Shown: positions 9,169 to 19,215 of the stretch, piece by piece | Numbering within the stretch: the first letter of the stretch is position 1 | Layout: every line of letters begins with the position of its first letter | Assembly: GCA_007693555.1 (NCBI GenBank) | Contig: REDJ01000200.1 | Coordinates: 1 to 48,767 of the forward strand | Direction: 5' to 3' | DNA length: 48,767 nucleotides | Source: Bacteroidota bacterium | GTDB taxonomy: Bacteria; Bacteroidota; Bacteroidia; Bacteroidales; UBA7960 | Made by a program: the position numbers and the translations under genes | The notes under the pieces: model-generated | Seen by the model: only the letters and a program-made list of their open reading frames with translations | Databases searched by the model: none | What the model was told of the DNA's origin: nothing

Positions 9169-10212
9169 CTATTTTAATGTGTTAAGTATTTCACGAATAG
9201 AAAACTCTGCACCACAAATAACCTCATCGCTAGCTCCGTAATACATGGTTATTTTATCTCCATCAACGAAATGCCCGTTTGTAAATACCACATTACCGAA
9301 AAACCCTGTTTGCTCATAGTCCATAACAGGTTCCATTATGGGATCAACACTCCGAGCCAGTACTTTTGACGGATCTTCTTTATCAAGCAAGAGTGCTCCA
9401 AGGCAGTAACGATGTTCTTTATTTGCACCATGATAAATTTCGAGCCATCCTTCCCCGGTTTCAATGGGGGCAGCTCCGGCACCAACTCTGGCACTGTCCC
9501 ACATACCCTTGCGCGTAACTGCAATGCACTTATGGTTACCCCAATGCAAAAGGTCCGGTGACTCGGCAATCCATATATAATTGCCACCTAACTCCGGACT
9601 GCTGGGACGATGTAATGCATAATATTTACCTTTTATTTTTCGCTCAAAAATGGCACAGTCTTTATTATGTGGCGGAAATATCATACCCCTGCGTTCATAA
9701 TTTTTCCAGTCATGGGTGTATATATACCCTACACCAACAGCTATTTCCGATACTTTTGTATAAGTGAGATGGAAACCGTCTCCCATTTCTGTTACACGGC
9801 AATCTTCTATGCCAAATGATTCCAGAGCACCTTCACCGGCAATCAATGGATAAGCCGGGTCTTCTCTGAAAGTTTTTCCATCAGTACTGTATACAAGCCG
9901 GAGATGTGATAGTGTAGTCAGGTAATTTTTTCCTTTATAGGCAATTACCCTGGGATCGGAGGCATCAAGGTCGGGATCATTCTTGTCAAAACTCAATATT
10001 TCTATTTTACCTTCTGCATTAAACACAGGCACTTTTATGCTAGCTTCGTCCTGCTCTGTTCGCTCGGCTACCCTGCATAGCAGCCATATCTTACCATCAT
10101 AGCGAAATACACCCGGGTTGAGCAAACATTCAATCTTCATCCCATCTATACTGGGTTTTAAATCTTTAGGACCCAGTAAAGGATTTTCCTTAGATCTTTT
10201 GGCTATATCCAT
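9169..10212 (-). CDS. GH130 family beta-mannoside phosphorylase or mannosidase
   Basis: GH130 enzymes split beta-mannosides, most by phosphorolysis and some by hydrolysis, in a five-bladed propeller fold. I start at the Met at 10212 (347 residues, MDIAKRSKENPLLGP), because an in-frame Met at 10275 adds residues unlike the family and lies upstream of a promoter-like CAAATGTA (10241-10248). Family blocks seen are ENPLLGPKDL, LLNPGVFRYDGKIWLLCRVAER, SDPRV, GIEDCRVT, CAIFERKIKGKYYALHRP, WDSARVGAGAAP, WLEIYHGAN and YYGASDEVICGAE. There is no signal peptide, so it acts in the cytoplasm downstream of the MFS carrier. The usual GIEDPR block has Cys in place of Pro. Phosphorylase versus hydrolase cannot be settled by eye. 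Confidence 0.88.
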   Translation of the reverse strand: MDIAKRSKENPLLGPKDLKPSIDGMKIECLLNPGVFRYDGKIWLLCRVAERTEQDEASIKVPVFNAEGKIEILSFDKNDPDLDASDPRVIAYKGKNYLTTLSHLRLVYSTDGKTFREDPAYPLIAGEGALESFGIEDCRVTEMGDGFHLTYTKVSEIAVGVGYIYTHDWKNYERRGMIFPPHNKDCAIFERKIKGKYYALHRPSSPELGGNYIWIAESPDLLHWGNHKCIAVTRKGMWDSARVGAGAAPIETGEGWLEIYHGANKEHRYCLGALLLDKEDPSKVLARSVDPIMEPVMDYEQTGFFGNVVFTNGHFVDGDKITMYYGASDEVICGAEFSIREILNTLK

Positions 10213-10240
10213 TCTTTTCGTTTTTGCTTTATATCTTACA

Positions 10241-10248
10241 CAAATGTA
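10241..10248 (-). promoter_or_regulatory. Possible -7 element before the GH130 gene
   Basis: The minus strand reads TACATTTG, a full match to the Bacteroidetes -7 consensus TAnnTTTG. It would start transcription about 20 bases upstream of the Met at 10212. No well-spaced -33 TTG is present, so this may be chance. If real, it would be an internal promoter of the locus. Confidence 0.3.
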
Positions 10249-10391
10249 ATTTGCAATCTCCGCAAACGTGTGCACTGGGTTTTCAAATTTGTATATTATA
10301 TTATCAAACTTATCATAACCTTTAAAATGAGTAAATTAAAACAGTTCTTTTCCGGTTATTGAGAATACTGTATACAGAAATGGAAAAATAA

Positions 10392-13300
10392 TTAACGAAC
10401 CAAAATAAAAGGTGATGAAATTGAACGTTCTCCTGAGATGATTTTCAGAAAATACACTCCTGATTTTTCAAAACCGTTCAGGGGTATTTTAAATATGTTG
10501 CTCGCTTCCGGAAATAAACTGCCGGTTTGAAGCAATCTGCCGGTTAAATCTATAATTTGATACTCAAGTTTTCCGGCATCCAATGTTTTTGTTTGAACAA
10601 AAAGATGATCTATGTTAACAGGATTTGGAAATACCAGCAGTGATAATTTTTCCTCTATTTCAGTTATTTCAATGTCAAGACTTAGATTCTCTGCTATCTG
10701 ATCGGGCGAAAGAGGATAGTCATAAATATTCAGTAGTGTCATTGCACCTTTAAAATTATAATTATTGTTTCCAGGGATATTTTGCCCCAATACGGGCCTC
10801 ACCGGTGAATGATTGATTTTACCCACATGTGATGTAAAGGCATCAAGCTCTCCGTCAATCCATATCTCCATATCTTCTCCATTGAACACCAATGACAGAA
10901 AATACCATACTCCCGGCTCAATAAGTGATTCAGAATCCAGATCTTTTATTCCTTCTGAAGTGTTCAAAGTAAACCTGATGCGCTGATTACCAATAGAAAC
11001 TTTAAACCTGTGTTCCCAACTGCCGTGTGAAACGGGATGTTGTTCATGCGGTGTCAGCTCATCCGTTTTTAAAAAAACAGTAAGAGACAACGCATCCTCA
11101 AAATCAAAAAGTTCTGAGTCAGGAAGCAATACGTAAGCACTCGTTCCATTGAATGAGGCTGCAGAACCAGGCCGGTTATTCATATCCGGCACATAAACCA
11201 ATCCGCCACCGGCTGTTCCATCTAAAGCATTTCCACTGTAATCATCCACATTTCCTCTTAAAGGATAAAATGCAATCAGATTTCCCTCACCAGAATCCGG
11301 AAAATCTCTGACCATGATTAAAATACTATCGACAGCAAATAAACCATCAGGATTGGTCACTTTACATGATATATAATAATCTCCGGGAGTTTCAGGGGCA
11401 GTAAAAACCGCACTTCCATTTTCTCCGATTATATTTCCTTCCCCGGCATGCCATTCATAAGTCAGTGGGTCATCATAAAAATCTTCAGCAATACAAACTA
11501 GCTGCGATTGTTCAGAAGGTCTTATTTTTCGGGGATAAGCTTTTAGTGATAATATTTCAGGATCATAAGGAATTTTTTCAACAACCTCAACTTTTACAGA
11601 TATAGAATCTGATAAACCGAATGTGTTGGTTACTTTACTGGAAATGATAAATATTCCTGTTTCTTGTGGTGCATGAAATAAAATTTGATCTTCACCGGTG
11701 AATAATTCACCATCCGGCATAAACCAATGATAAATAAGTTCAGCATCCTGGGGGTCTGTTGCAGTGCAGAATATCTGGGTTGAACTACCTGTTACAATTA
11801 TGGTATCCACTGCTGCCAAAGCTTTTATTCTTGGAGGTAAATTCCCTGCAGGCTGTCCGTTGTCAAAATCAATGATAACTCCATCTGCATATGTTTTTTT
11901 ACCATCTATAACAACGTTTGCATCCTGCGGAACCAATACCGGCATAACCACATTTTTTGCAGGAACATTGATTGTTGTGAATACACTTTGGTTTTCAGAT
12001 AAAAACTGTTTACTGATTATGTCGTAAATCTTATGATTACCTTCGGGAAGATTTAAAGTTATAAGATGAGAATTATTGAAAGGATTATAATACAAATAAG
12101 TCGGGTAAGCTTCCTGTCCGTAGAAATCCGTTTTAAGCAAATCAAGTTGCAAAATTCCCTCAACCTCTGTCGTATCAATAATAGCAGCCAGATAACCTAC
12201 ATGAGATGATCCGTAAAGCATCAGGTTAGTTTGTGCCCATCCACCATCCATTGCATCACCTGTCATATAGGGACTCATACCGTGTTTGATTTCTCTGAGT
12301 GCTTCATAGCCTATAAATGACTCAGGATCATAGGTTTGAGCCCATTCAGCATTATCTTGCATATTTTCAGGAAGAAAGATCGGATAAAACAACCTGGAAG
12401 CATTAGCCATATTGAGCACCCATTTTGCCACAGCCCTTGCAAATCTGTGGTCATATCGCAGCATAGGAACCAGGGTAGCGGCCTGCTGATACCCATTCAT
12501 CATAAATGCATAATCATTACCTGTATCATTTGCTTCACCGATAAGTCCATGACAATCATATCCGCCCCAGTTTCCGCTAATAGCTCCCCAGCCTCTTAAT
12601 GGGCCCCTGTTAAAAGTCCAGTTAAGCATTTTTTCCACATCATAGCTGGTTCCAATCTCAGCGTTCATTCGGGCAGCTGTGTAAACACCATAAGGCAATT
12701 GCAACTCATATGATGGGTTTTGCTCCCAATCATCAAGAAACTCCATTGACCACTCAGCACCTTTTAAAAACTCTCTGTTTCCGGAAGCCATGTAAGAATT
12801 GTATAAGATCCAGGCCAATGCTCCTGCAGCCTCAGGCTGCTTTACACCCTGATCCAGCGGTTCCATTTCCGACATGTTCCAGGCACGGTAATTCATATAA
12901 GGCACTGCCCATGGGGTATCCGATCCTCCCATAGCTCTTACCGCACGAAGCCATTGATTAGCCAATACGGGTAACTGATCATGAAAAATCTCAATGTCAG
13001 GATATAAGCGTTTTAATTGCATGAAAAAGATATTGGGCATGGTCTCATACCACCAATCATGTCCTGAACTGGTAACAGGATGATTCAGATAAATATTCTC
13101 AGCAGGGCGTTTATTGAAAAACTCCTGTATCATATGTGCCCAGTTTTGATTGAACTGGTCGGTTTTATCAATTCCAACCAGCGAAGCACCAACGACTGCA
13201 GGAATAGCATTGATTGCTTCACCGGATGTGGGATAATTTGTACCAACCGCAGTGTGTAAACCAAAGCTTGGATAATCAGGATAATTTACAGATTGATCTC

Positions 13301-13613
13301 TGAAAAAAACAAATGGCATAAACTGGCCTTGCAAGTCCTGGTTGAAAACCAGGGAATCATAGCCAACTGCAACGGCTTTCCAGTCGCGCATGTAATAGGG
13401 TTGTGGAAAATCGGGCATGGTATTTATCCTTGGAATATCAATTTGCTGAGCCGATAGGTTTGTAAACAGAAATACTGATAAAATCTGTAAAAACAAACTA
13501 CGTGGTTTAAAAATGCTAAATGCTCTATTTGAGAAATTTTCTGCGAATATTTTAATTAACCCAAATACAGCAAAACATTCACTAAACCAAATTCTTTCTG
13601 ATGCTTTTTTCAT
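10392..13613 (-). CDS. Secreted alpha/alpha-barrel glycosidase-like protein with Ig-like, LamG and T9SS domains
   Basis: This 1073-residue protein has an unusually long N-terminus (n-region of about 37 residues, hydrophobic stretch, then NLSAQ), with no alternative Met before the mature part. Residues about 60-590 are the paralogue of the lipoprotein at 6010-7740 (MPDFPQPYYMRDWK, GIDKTDQ, HDWWYETMPN, WGGYDCHGL, GSSHVG). Two Ig/PKD-like domains follow (about 600-690 and 690-777), each with a tyrosine-rich core (YHWF, YEWH). A LamG domain covers 778-977. The last 82 residues (FPNPV, IIDLTGRLL, SGVYFLKI) form a type IX secretion sorting domain. The protein is therefore expected outside the cell or on its surface. 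It is the first gene of the minus operon, divergent from the regulator. Its catalytic activity is unknown. Confidence 0.68.
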   Translation of the reverse strand: MKKASERIWFSECFAVFGLIKIFAENFSNRAFSIFKPRSLFLQILSVFLFTNLSAQQIDIPRINTMPDFPQPYYMRDWKAVAVGYDSLVFNQDLQGQFMPFVFFRDQSVNYPDYPSFGLHTAVGTNYPTSGEAINAIPAVVGASLVGIDKTDQFNQNWAHMIQEFFNKRPAENIYLNHPVTSSGHDWWYETMPNIFFMQLKRLYPDIEIFHDQLPVLANQWLRAVRAMGGSDTPWAVPYMNYRAWNMSEMEPLDQGVKQPEAAGALAWILYNSYMASGNREFLKGAEWSMEFLDDWEQNPSYELQLPYGVYTAARMNAEIGTSYDVEKMLNWTFNRGPLRGWGAISGNWGGYDCHGLIGEANDTGNDYAFMMNGYQQAATLVPMLRYDHRFARAVAKWVLNMANASRLFYPIFLPENMQDNAEWAQTYDPESFIGYEALREIKHGMSPYMTGDAMDGGWAQTNLMLYGSSHVGYLAAIIDTTEVEGILQLDLLKTDFYGQEAYPTYLYYNPFNNSHLITLNLPEGNHKIYDIISKQFLSENQSVFTTINVPAKNVVMPVLVPQDANVVIDGKKTYADGVIIDFDNGQPAGNLPPRIKALAAVDTIIVTGSSTQIFCTATDPQDAELIYHWFMPDGELFTGEDQILFHAPQETGIFIISSKVTNTFGLSDSISVKVEVVEKIPYDPEILSLKAYPRKIRPSEQSQLVCIAEDFYDDPLTYEWHAGEGNIIGENGSAVFTAPETPGDYYISCKVTNPDGLFAVDSILIMVRDFPDSGEGNLIAFYPLRGNVDDYSGNALDGTAGGGLVYVPDMNNRPGSAASFNGTSAYVLLPDSELFDFEDALSLTVFLKTDELTPHEQHPVSHGSWEHRFKVSIGNQRIRFTLNTSEGIKDLDSESLIEPGVWYFLSLVFNGEDMEIWIDGELDAFTSHVGKINHSPVRPVLGQNIPGNNNYNFKGAMTLLNIYDYPLSPDQIAENLSLDIEITEIEEKLSLLVFPNPVNIDHLFVQTKTLDAGKLEYQIIDLTGRLLQTGSLFPEASNIFKIPLNGFEKSGVYFLKIISGERSISSPFILVR

Positions 13614-13942
13614 AATGACTTTTTTTAAAAGTTTTATAGTTTAAAAATAAAATCAGTTTATTAAAATTAAGTAAACCGGGTTCCCATAATTGTACACCCT
13701 GTTATCAATATTTTAATAATCCGTAAAGTGATTAATTCATATTTTATTATATTTTTCCTGATTAGTTAAAAAAAGTGTCAGTTCCAGATAATATCAAATG
13801 GAATTTCTAATTTTACATCTTAACCCAAACTTCACCTTGTGTTGTCAATCAAAAAAGAAAATAAAACCTCGGAAAAACAATTCGTTTAAAAAATAGAACC
13901 TAAAGTCATTTTTGTCACACTTTTATTGCAAACAACAAACAG
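13614..13942. other. Divergent intergenic region between the PUL operon and its regulator
   Basis: This 329-base AT-rich stretch separates the start of the minus-strand operon (13613) from the start of the hybrid regulator (13943). It must hold the operon promoter and the regulator-binding site. No full TAnnTTTG match was found on either strand; the closest for the plus strand is TCATTTTTG near 13907. No open frame of note and no clear long inverted repeat were seen. Confidence 0.5.
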
Positions 13943-16900
13943 ATGATTCCATGCCTGAATAAACTGATTATCACTGCTATAATCCTGCTCTCTGCGAATA
14001 TACATGCCGGTAGTGAGGTTATTGAGGATTGGGATTTGCTTTGGCGTTCTCATCAAATCAGCAATGAGGATGGATTATCAAACAGTGCTGTAACCTCAAT
14101 TTACCGTGATAAAAGAGGCTTTATGTGGTTTGGTACATGGGATGGATTAAACAGATACGATGGGAAAAATATCAAAACTTTTTACCCCGACATCCAGGAT
14201 AAAAATGCTATAAGCAACAATATCATCTGGCATATGCTCGAAGATAAGCATGGGAAATTCTGGATAGTAACTGAAAACGGGATTAACCAGTATTCACATG
14301 ATCTTGAAAATTTCTCAAACTGGTTTACAGGATACCCTGAAATAACTTCCAGAGAACAAAGCCTTAAAGCTCAAGTTGGTTTTGACGGAAATATATGGGT
14401 AAGTGCATTTGGTTTGGGACTGTTCCGTTTCAACCCAGTCTCCGGGAATTTCGAAGAAGTAACTATTCCTGGATTGGCGGATAGTTTTCTGAAAAGAATT
14501 AATGATTTTTTCTTCTATGGGAATAGTATTTACCTGGTTGATAATGAATCGTTGATTCAATATAATTTCGATGACAACTTACCTCCGGAAACAATTCGGT
14601 TTACGGAGTTATGTCCTGAAGCAGATGAAGATTATTATGAAAACAGTTGGTTCTTTGAATTAAACAACACCCCTCATCTGGCACTCAGCATAAGAAAAGG
14701 AGGACTTTTGCTTGTGAATCTTATTGATTTTTATATACATACAATACAAAAGTTTGATCCCGGATTTTTTATTACATCTATTCATCTATCTCTGGATAAA
14801 AATCACTTGTGGCTGGGTGCTGATGATGGCAACATTTTTAAGCTAAAACTTTCTGAAAAGCTGCATCCTGAATCTGTTTTACATCTGATTCCTGAGCTGG
14901 CAGGAAGACGTCTAAAAATATGGTCTGTACTTGAAACACCTGATGACTTGTTATGGATTGGAACCGACGGGGAAGGTATATTCAGAACCATTATGAAGCC
15001 CAAACCGTTTTACCAGATTAAAAGAGGTGAACCCCAGGAAAGAATGCTTAATCACCAGATTGTCAGAGCTATCTATGAAGATAAAAATGGTAATTTATGG
15101 GTAGGTACCAGAGGCAACGGCCTTAATTATATTCCTGCAGTTTCTGGTCCTGCTATTTATTATACAACTAAAAATGGCTTAACCAATAATGCAGTTCTTT
15201 CACTGGAAGAAGATAAAAATGGAAACCTTTGGATAGGCCACGATGGTTCAGGTATTGATATTCTGGAACTTTCCACAGGAAAATTCTATCATTTCCCGGC
15301 AGACCTTAAAGGTGCTGAAGATTTGGAATTCGGTTCCGTATATGATATTTGTACTGATACATTTGGGAAAGTGTGGCTTGGAACAAGTGGTCATGGATTA
15401 ATTGGCTTAAATATCAGAAAAACCAATACCGGCTATGAGTTGGTAAACTACAAAAAAGTTAAAGGCTACCAACCTGATGACATACTTAAGAGTAATATCA
15501 TTTATGCAATTGTGGAAGAAAAACCTAACATATTATGGTTTGGTACTCGTGGAGCAGGTATTTACAGATTAAATACAATTACCGGTGAGTTGAAGAATTC
15601 AGGCATAGCGCAATCCGAAACACCGGGCCTCAGTGATAATGATGTGCTGAGTCTGCACATGGGAAATGATGGTTTTCTCTGGGTTGGAACCAGCGGTGGA
15701 TTAAATATGATAAATATCAATTATACTCCCTATAGTTTTAAGCATTTCACAACCCATGATGGTTTACCAAACAATACCATTCATGCAATACTGGAAGATT
15801 CAGAGGGAAATATCTGGTCAAGTACCAATAAGGGCTTAAGTAAATTTGAGAGGGCTAACAATACATTTTTCAACTTTAACAGTGCAGATGGATTGCAAAG
15901 CAATGAATATACCGATGGTGCAGCCTTAAAAGGAAAGAATTCAGGGAGGTTTTATTTTGGAGGTATTAATGGTTTAGATTGGTTTTATCCTGAAAAAATC
16001 ACAATTTCTCAGCGTAAACCTGAACTTGTTTTTACCGGTTTCCGCCTTTACAACAAAATGATTTTACCGGGAGATTCTACAGAAATTCTTCAAAAAAACA
16101 TAAATGAACTAGAGACTATTACCCTAAAACATCATCAAAACTTTTTTACCATTGAATTTACCACCCTGAATTTTATCAATCCTGATAAAAGCTTATTTGA
16201 ATACAAATTAGAGAACTTTAATACAGACTGGGTGTTTGCAGGAAATCAGCGTGAAGTAAATTTCACCAATGTGCCATTTGGAAAGTACCGCTTATTGGTC
16301 AGAGCCACCAATGAAGATGGAATCTGGTCAGATGAAATAAGAACACTTAACATTGTTATTCAGCCTCCGATATGGAAAACCTGGCCTGCATTTATAATTT
16401 ATATCATAATCGCAGGAATTCTGATTTTCTTGATTTACAGGTATCAGTCAGTAAGAATGCGAAGGAAACAAGAAAGAGCCCTCGAAAAAATTCAACAGGA
16501 AAAAGAAAAAGAGCTGAACCAATACAAACTACAGTTTTTTACAAACCTCGCTCATGAATTTGGCACACCTTTGACATTGATATTTGCCTCTGCTGCCAGC
16601 CTTATGAATCAAAATAATGACCGGCTGGAATCCACAAAACTCATAAAAACCATTTATCAGAATTCAAGGCGTATGCAAAGATTGGTGCAGGAATTACTTG
16701 AATTCAGAAAAGTTGATTCAGGTCGTGAAAGGGTTAATTCAAATAATTTTGAACTTGTAAGTACATTAAACAATATTACCGAGATCTTTACTCATTTTGC
16801 AAGAGAAAATGAACTTGAACTCAGCTTTGAGCCTGAAATAGATGAGCTTTGGGTTACAATTGATGGGGGCAAGCTTGAAAAAATAATGTTGAATCTTCTT

Positions 16901-18112
16901 TCCAATGCAATGAAATACACTCCTGCAGGAGGAAGCATTGCAGTAAAACTTGAGGAAAAAGAGAAACAAATACAGATAGAAGTTTCAGATACAGGAATTG
17001 GTATACCACACAATTCTCTAAATAATATTTTTGAAAGCTTTTATCAGGTTGCTGAAAATCAAAACCGAAAATCAGATTCTTTCAAAGGTATAGGCATCGG
17101 TCTTGCCTATACCAAAAGCCTCGTAGAATTATTGGATGGCACCATATCTGTAACCAGCAAATACGGCAAAGGGACTACTTTTAAAGTGATTTTGCCCTGT
17201 AAAATAACAAAAAATGCTTCAGATGAAATTAAATATCAGCCTGCCGGGCTTATAAATCATTCAGCATTGCTTGAGCAAATGACAGAAGAATTTCTGCCGG
17301 ATAAAAAGCAGAAAAATAAAAATATTGGAAAACCAGAACTATGGACCACACCTAAAAAATACAGGATTTTAATTGCAGAGGATGACCCTGAACTATCTAA
17401 TTTGTTATTCAGGTTGCTATCTGAACAGTACGAAATACTGCTGGCAAAAAATGGTCAGAAGGCTTTGGAAATCATCCAGGACAATCGTGTAGATCTTCTG
17501 GTAAGTGATATTATTATGCCTGAAATGGATGGACTTACTCTATGTAAAATAATTAAATCCCAGCTACTTACCAGTCATATACCGGTTATCTTGCTAACTG
17601 CAAAAGCTGAAATCGAAAACCGGATTGAAGGCCTTGAAATGGGAGCAGACTCATATATACCCAAACCATTTCACCCCAAACATCTTTTTGTAAGAATTGA
17701 AAAATTATTAAAAGCGCGCGAACAGTTTTCTGAATATTTCAAAACCAATTTCGGTACATCATCGTACCATCAGCAAAACAACTTTTCAGCCAGAGATAAG
17801 GAGTTGCTTGATAAATGTGTAGCATTTATTGAAAAAAACTATGGAAATGAAAACCTTGATGCTGACATTCTTTCCGATTATCTGGCTTTAAGCAAAGCAC
17901 AACTTTATCGGAAAATAAAAGCACTTACCGGTCTTACACCGCATGCCCTTATAAAAAACTTCAGATTAAAAAAAGCCCGGCAAATGATTGCCGAAGGAGA
18001 GTATTCAGTTTCAGATATCATTTATATGACAGGATTTAATAACCGAACCTATTTCTACCGGTCCTATAAGGAAATATTTGGCGAAACGCCGGGTGAACTC
18101 AGTAAAATTTAA
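13943..18112 (+). CDS. Hybrid two-component system sensor/regulator of the PUL
   Basis: This 1389-residue protein combines a sensor kinase and a DNA-binding regulator. A signal peptide (to about residue 22) leads into a periplasmic sensor of two-bladed-propeller type built from repeated LWxGTxGxGl units (about 30-740), then a Y_Y_Y domain (about 745-810) and one membrane helix (about 814-834). The cytoplasmic part has HisKA (His871 in NLAHEFGTPLTLI), HATPase (NLLSNAMKYTPAGG, DTGIGIP, GIGIGLAYT), a receiver domain with Asp1189 in VSDIIMPEMDG and the KPF lysine, and a C-terminal AraC helix-turn-helix (about 1295-1389). Such regulators bind an oligosaccharide and switch on the adjacent operon. 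The H-box has Gly where Arg is usual (HEFRTP to HEFGTP). Confidence 0.93.
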   Translation: MIPCLNKLIITAIILLSANIHAGSEVIEDWDLLWRSHQISNEDGLSNSAVTSIYRDKRGFMWFGTWDGLNRYDGKNIKTFYPDIQDKNAISNNIIWHMLEDKHGKFWIVTENGINQYSHDLENFSNWFTGYPEITSREQSLKAQVGFDGNIWVSAFGLGLFRFNPVSGNFEEVTIPGLADSFLKRINDFFFYGNSIYLVDNESLIQYNFDDNLPPETIRFTELCPEADEDYYENSWFFELNNTPHLALSIRKGGLLLVNLIDFYIHTIQKFDPGFFITSIHLSLDKNHLWLGADDGNIFKLKLSEKLHPESVLHLIPELAGRRLKIWSVLETPDDLLWIGTDGEGIFRTIMKPKPFYQIKRGEPQERMLNHQIVRAIYEDKNGNLWVGTRGNGLNYIPAVSGPAIYYTTKNGLTNNAVLSLEEDKNGNLWIGHDGSGIDILELSTGKFYHFPADLKGAEDLEFGSVYDICTDTFGKVWLGTSGHGLIGLNIRKTNTGYELVNYKKVKGYQPDDILKSNIIYAIVEEKPNILWFGTRGAGIYRLNTITGELKNSGIAQSETPGLSDNDVLSLHMGNDGFLWVGTSGGLNMININYTPYSFKHFTTHDGLPNNTIHAILEDSEGNIWSSTNKGLSKFERANNTFFNFNSADGLQSNEYTDGAALKGKNSGRFYFGGINGLDWFYPEKITISQRKPELVFTGFRLYNKMILPGDSTEILQKNINELETITLKHHQNFFTIEFTTLNFINPDKSLFEYKLENFNTDWVFAGNQREVNFTNVPFGKYRLLVRATNEDGIWSDEIRTLNIVIQPPIWKTWPAFIIYIIIAGILIFLIYRYQSVRMRRKQERALEKIQQEKEKELNQYKLQFFTNLAHEFGTPLTLIFASAASLMNQNNDRLESTKLIKTIYQNSRRMQRLVQELLEFRKVDSGRERVNSNNFELVSTLNNITEIFTHFARENELELSFEPEIDELWVTIDGGKLEKIMLNLLSNAMKYTPAGGSIAVKLEEKEKQIQIEVSDTGIGIPHNSLNNIFESFYQVAENQNRKSDSFKGIGIGLAYTKSLVELLDGTISVTSKYGKGTTFKVILPCKITKNASDEIKYQPAGLINHSALLEQMTEEFLPDKKQKNKNIGKPELWTTPKKYRILIAEDDPELSNLLFRLLSEQYEILLAKNGQKALEIIQDNRVDLLVSDIIMPEMDGLTLCKIIKSQLLTSHIPVILLTAKAEIENRIEGLEMGADSYIPKPFHPKHLFVRIEKLLKAREQFSEYFKTNFGTSSYHQQNNFSARDKELLDKCVAFIEKNYGNENLDADILSDYLALSKAQLYRKIKALTGLTPHALIKNFRLKKARQMIAEGEYSVSDIIYMTGFNNRTYFYRSYKEIFGETPGELSKI

Positions 18113-18132
18113 ACAAAACTTGTAATTATCCA

Positions 18133-19215
18133 ATGCTCTGCCGCAAAATCATTCATATTGACATGGATGCCTTCTATGCATCCGTTGAGCAAAGGGATAA
18201 TCCTGAATATCGCGGAAAGCCAATTGCGGTGGGAGGTGCAGGAAATCGCGGAGTTGTTGCTGCAGCAAGCTATGAGGCCCGAAAATTTGGAATTCATTCA
18301 GCAATGCCCGGAAAACAAGCAATAAAAAAATGCCCGGAAATTATTTTTGTAAAACCCCGCTTTGATGTTTACAAGAAAATATCCAGGCAAATCATAAAGA
18401 TATTTAAGGAGTACTCAGATCTGGTAGAGCCTTTATCTCTTGATGAAGCTTACCTTGATGTCACAAATCCTAAAAAAGGGAAAAACTCAGCAACCCTTAT
18501 TGCCAAAGAAATACGTAATCGCATTTATGAAGAACTGAATCTTACCGCTTCCGCAGGAGTTTCATATAATAAATTTCTGGCAAAAATTGCTTCAGACATT
18601 AAAAAACCTAATGGCTTGTTTGTAATCCATCCGGAAGAAGCTGCTGACTTTATCAATAAACTACCCATTGAAAAGTTTCATGGTGTGGGAAAAGTAACCG
18701 CCGGTAAATTCAAATCATTAGATATTCATTATGGATTTGATTTAAAACAGATGCAAATTGATTTTATTTTAAAACACTTCGGAAAAAACGGGCTTTTCTT
18801 TTACGATATCGCCCGGGGAATTGACAATCGTAAGGTTGAGCCCGAGCGTGTTCGCAAATCTGTAGGAGCAGAAAGAACATTTTCAAATGACCTCAGTAAC
18901 GAAAATGAGCTTTACAATGCATTGGAGGATATTTGCAATATCCTGTTCGAACGTCTTTTAAAATCCGGATTATGGGGAAAAACGCTTACAATAAAAATCA
19001 AATATTACGATTTCAGCCAGATTACAAGAAGCAAAAGCTTTTCTGAACCCCTTCAGAATAAAAAGGATATCCTGAAAATCTCTTCTGAACTGATGCATAA
19101 AAACAGGATAAAAGATAAACCGTTACGGCTACTGGGAGTCAGTTTTTCTCAGTTGGAATCTGCCTCACATTCTATCGGAAAGCAATTAAAACTTGAGTTA
19201 AATGCACAAAAATAA
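18133..19215 (+). CDS. dinB: DNA polymerase IV (Y-family translesion polymerase)
   Basis: The 360-residue protein carries the Y-family marks: HIDMDAFYASVEQ at the N-terminus (metal-binding Asp10), VVAAASYEARKFGI, PLSLDEAYLDVT (second acidic pair) and GVSYNKFLAKIASDIKKPNG, a thumb helix-hairpin region (FHGVGKVTAGKF) and a C-terminal little-finger domain. Length is normal for DinB. It copies past damaged bases with low fidelity in the cytoplasm. It starts 20 bases after the regulator stop and could share its transcript, though no functional link to glycan use is known. There is no C-terminal beta-clamp motif that I can identify with certainty. Confidence 0.95.
   Translation: MLCRKIIHIDMDAFYASVEQRDNPEYRGKPIAVGGAGNRGVVAAASYEARKFGIHSAMPGKQAIKKCPEIIFVKPRFDVYKKISRQIIKIFKEYSDLVEPLSLDEAYLDVTNPKKGKNSATLIAKEIRNRIYEELNLTASAGVSYNKFLAKIASDIKKPNGLFVIHPEEAADFINKLPIEKFHGVGKVTAGKFKSLDIHYGFDLKQMQIDFILKHFGKNGLFFYDIARGIDNRKVEPERVRKSVGAERTFSNDLSNENELYNALEDICNILFERLLKSGLWGKTLTIKIKYYDFSQITRSKSFSEPLQNKKDILKISSELMHKNRIKDKPLRLLGVSFSQLESASHSIGKQLKLELNAQK

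Noticed and set aside
13943-19215. Functional link between the hybrid regulator and dinB
   Set aside because: They are 20 bases apart and may share a transcript, but nothing in the sequence ties translesion synthesis to glycan use.
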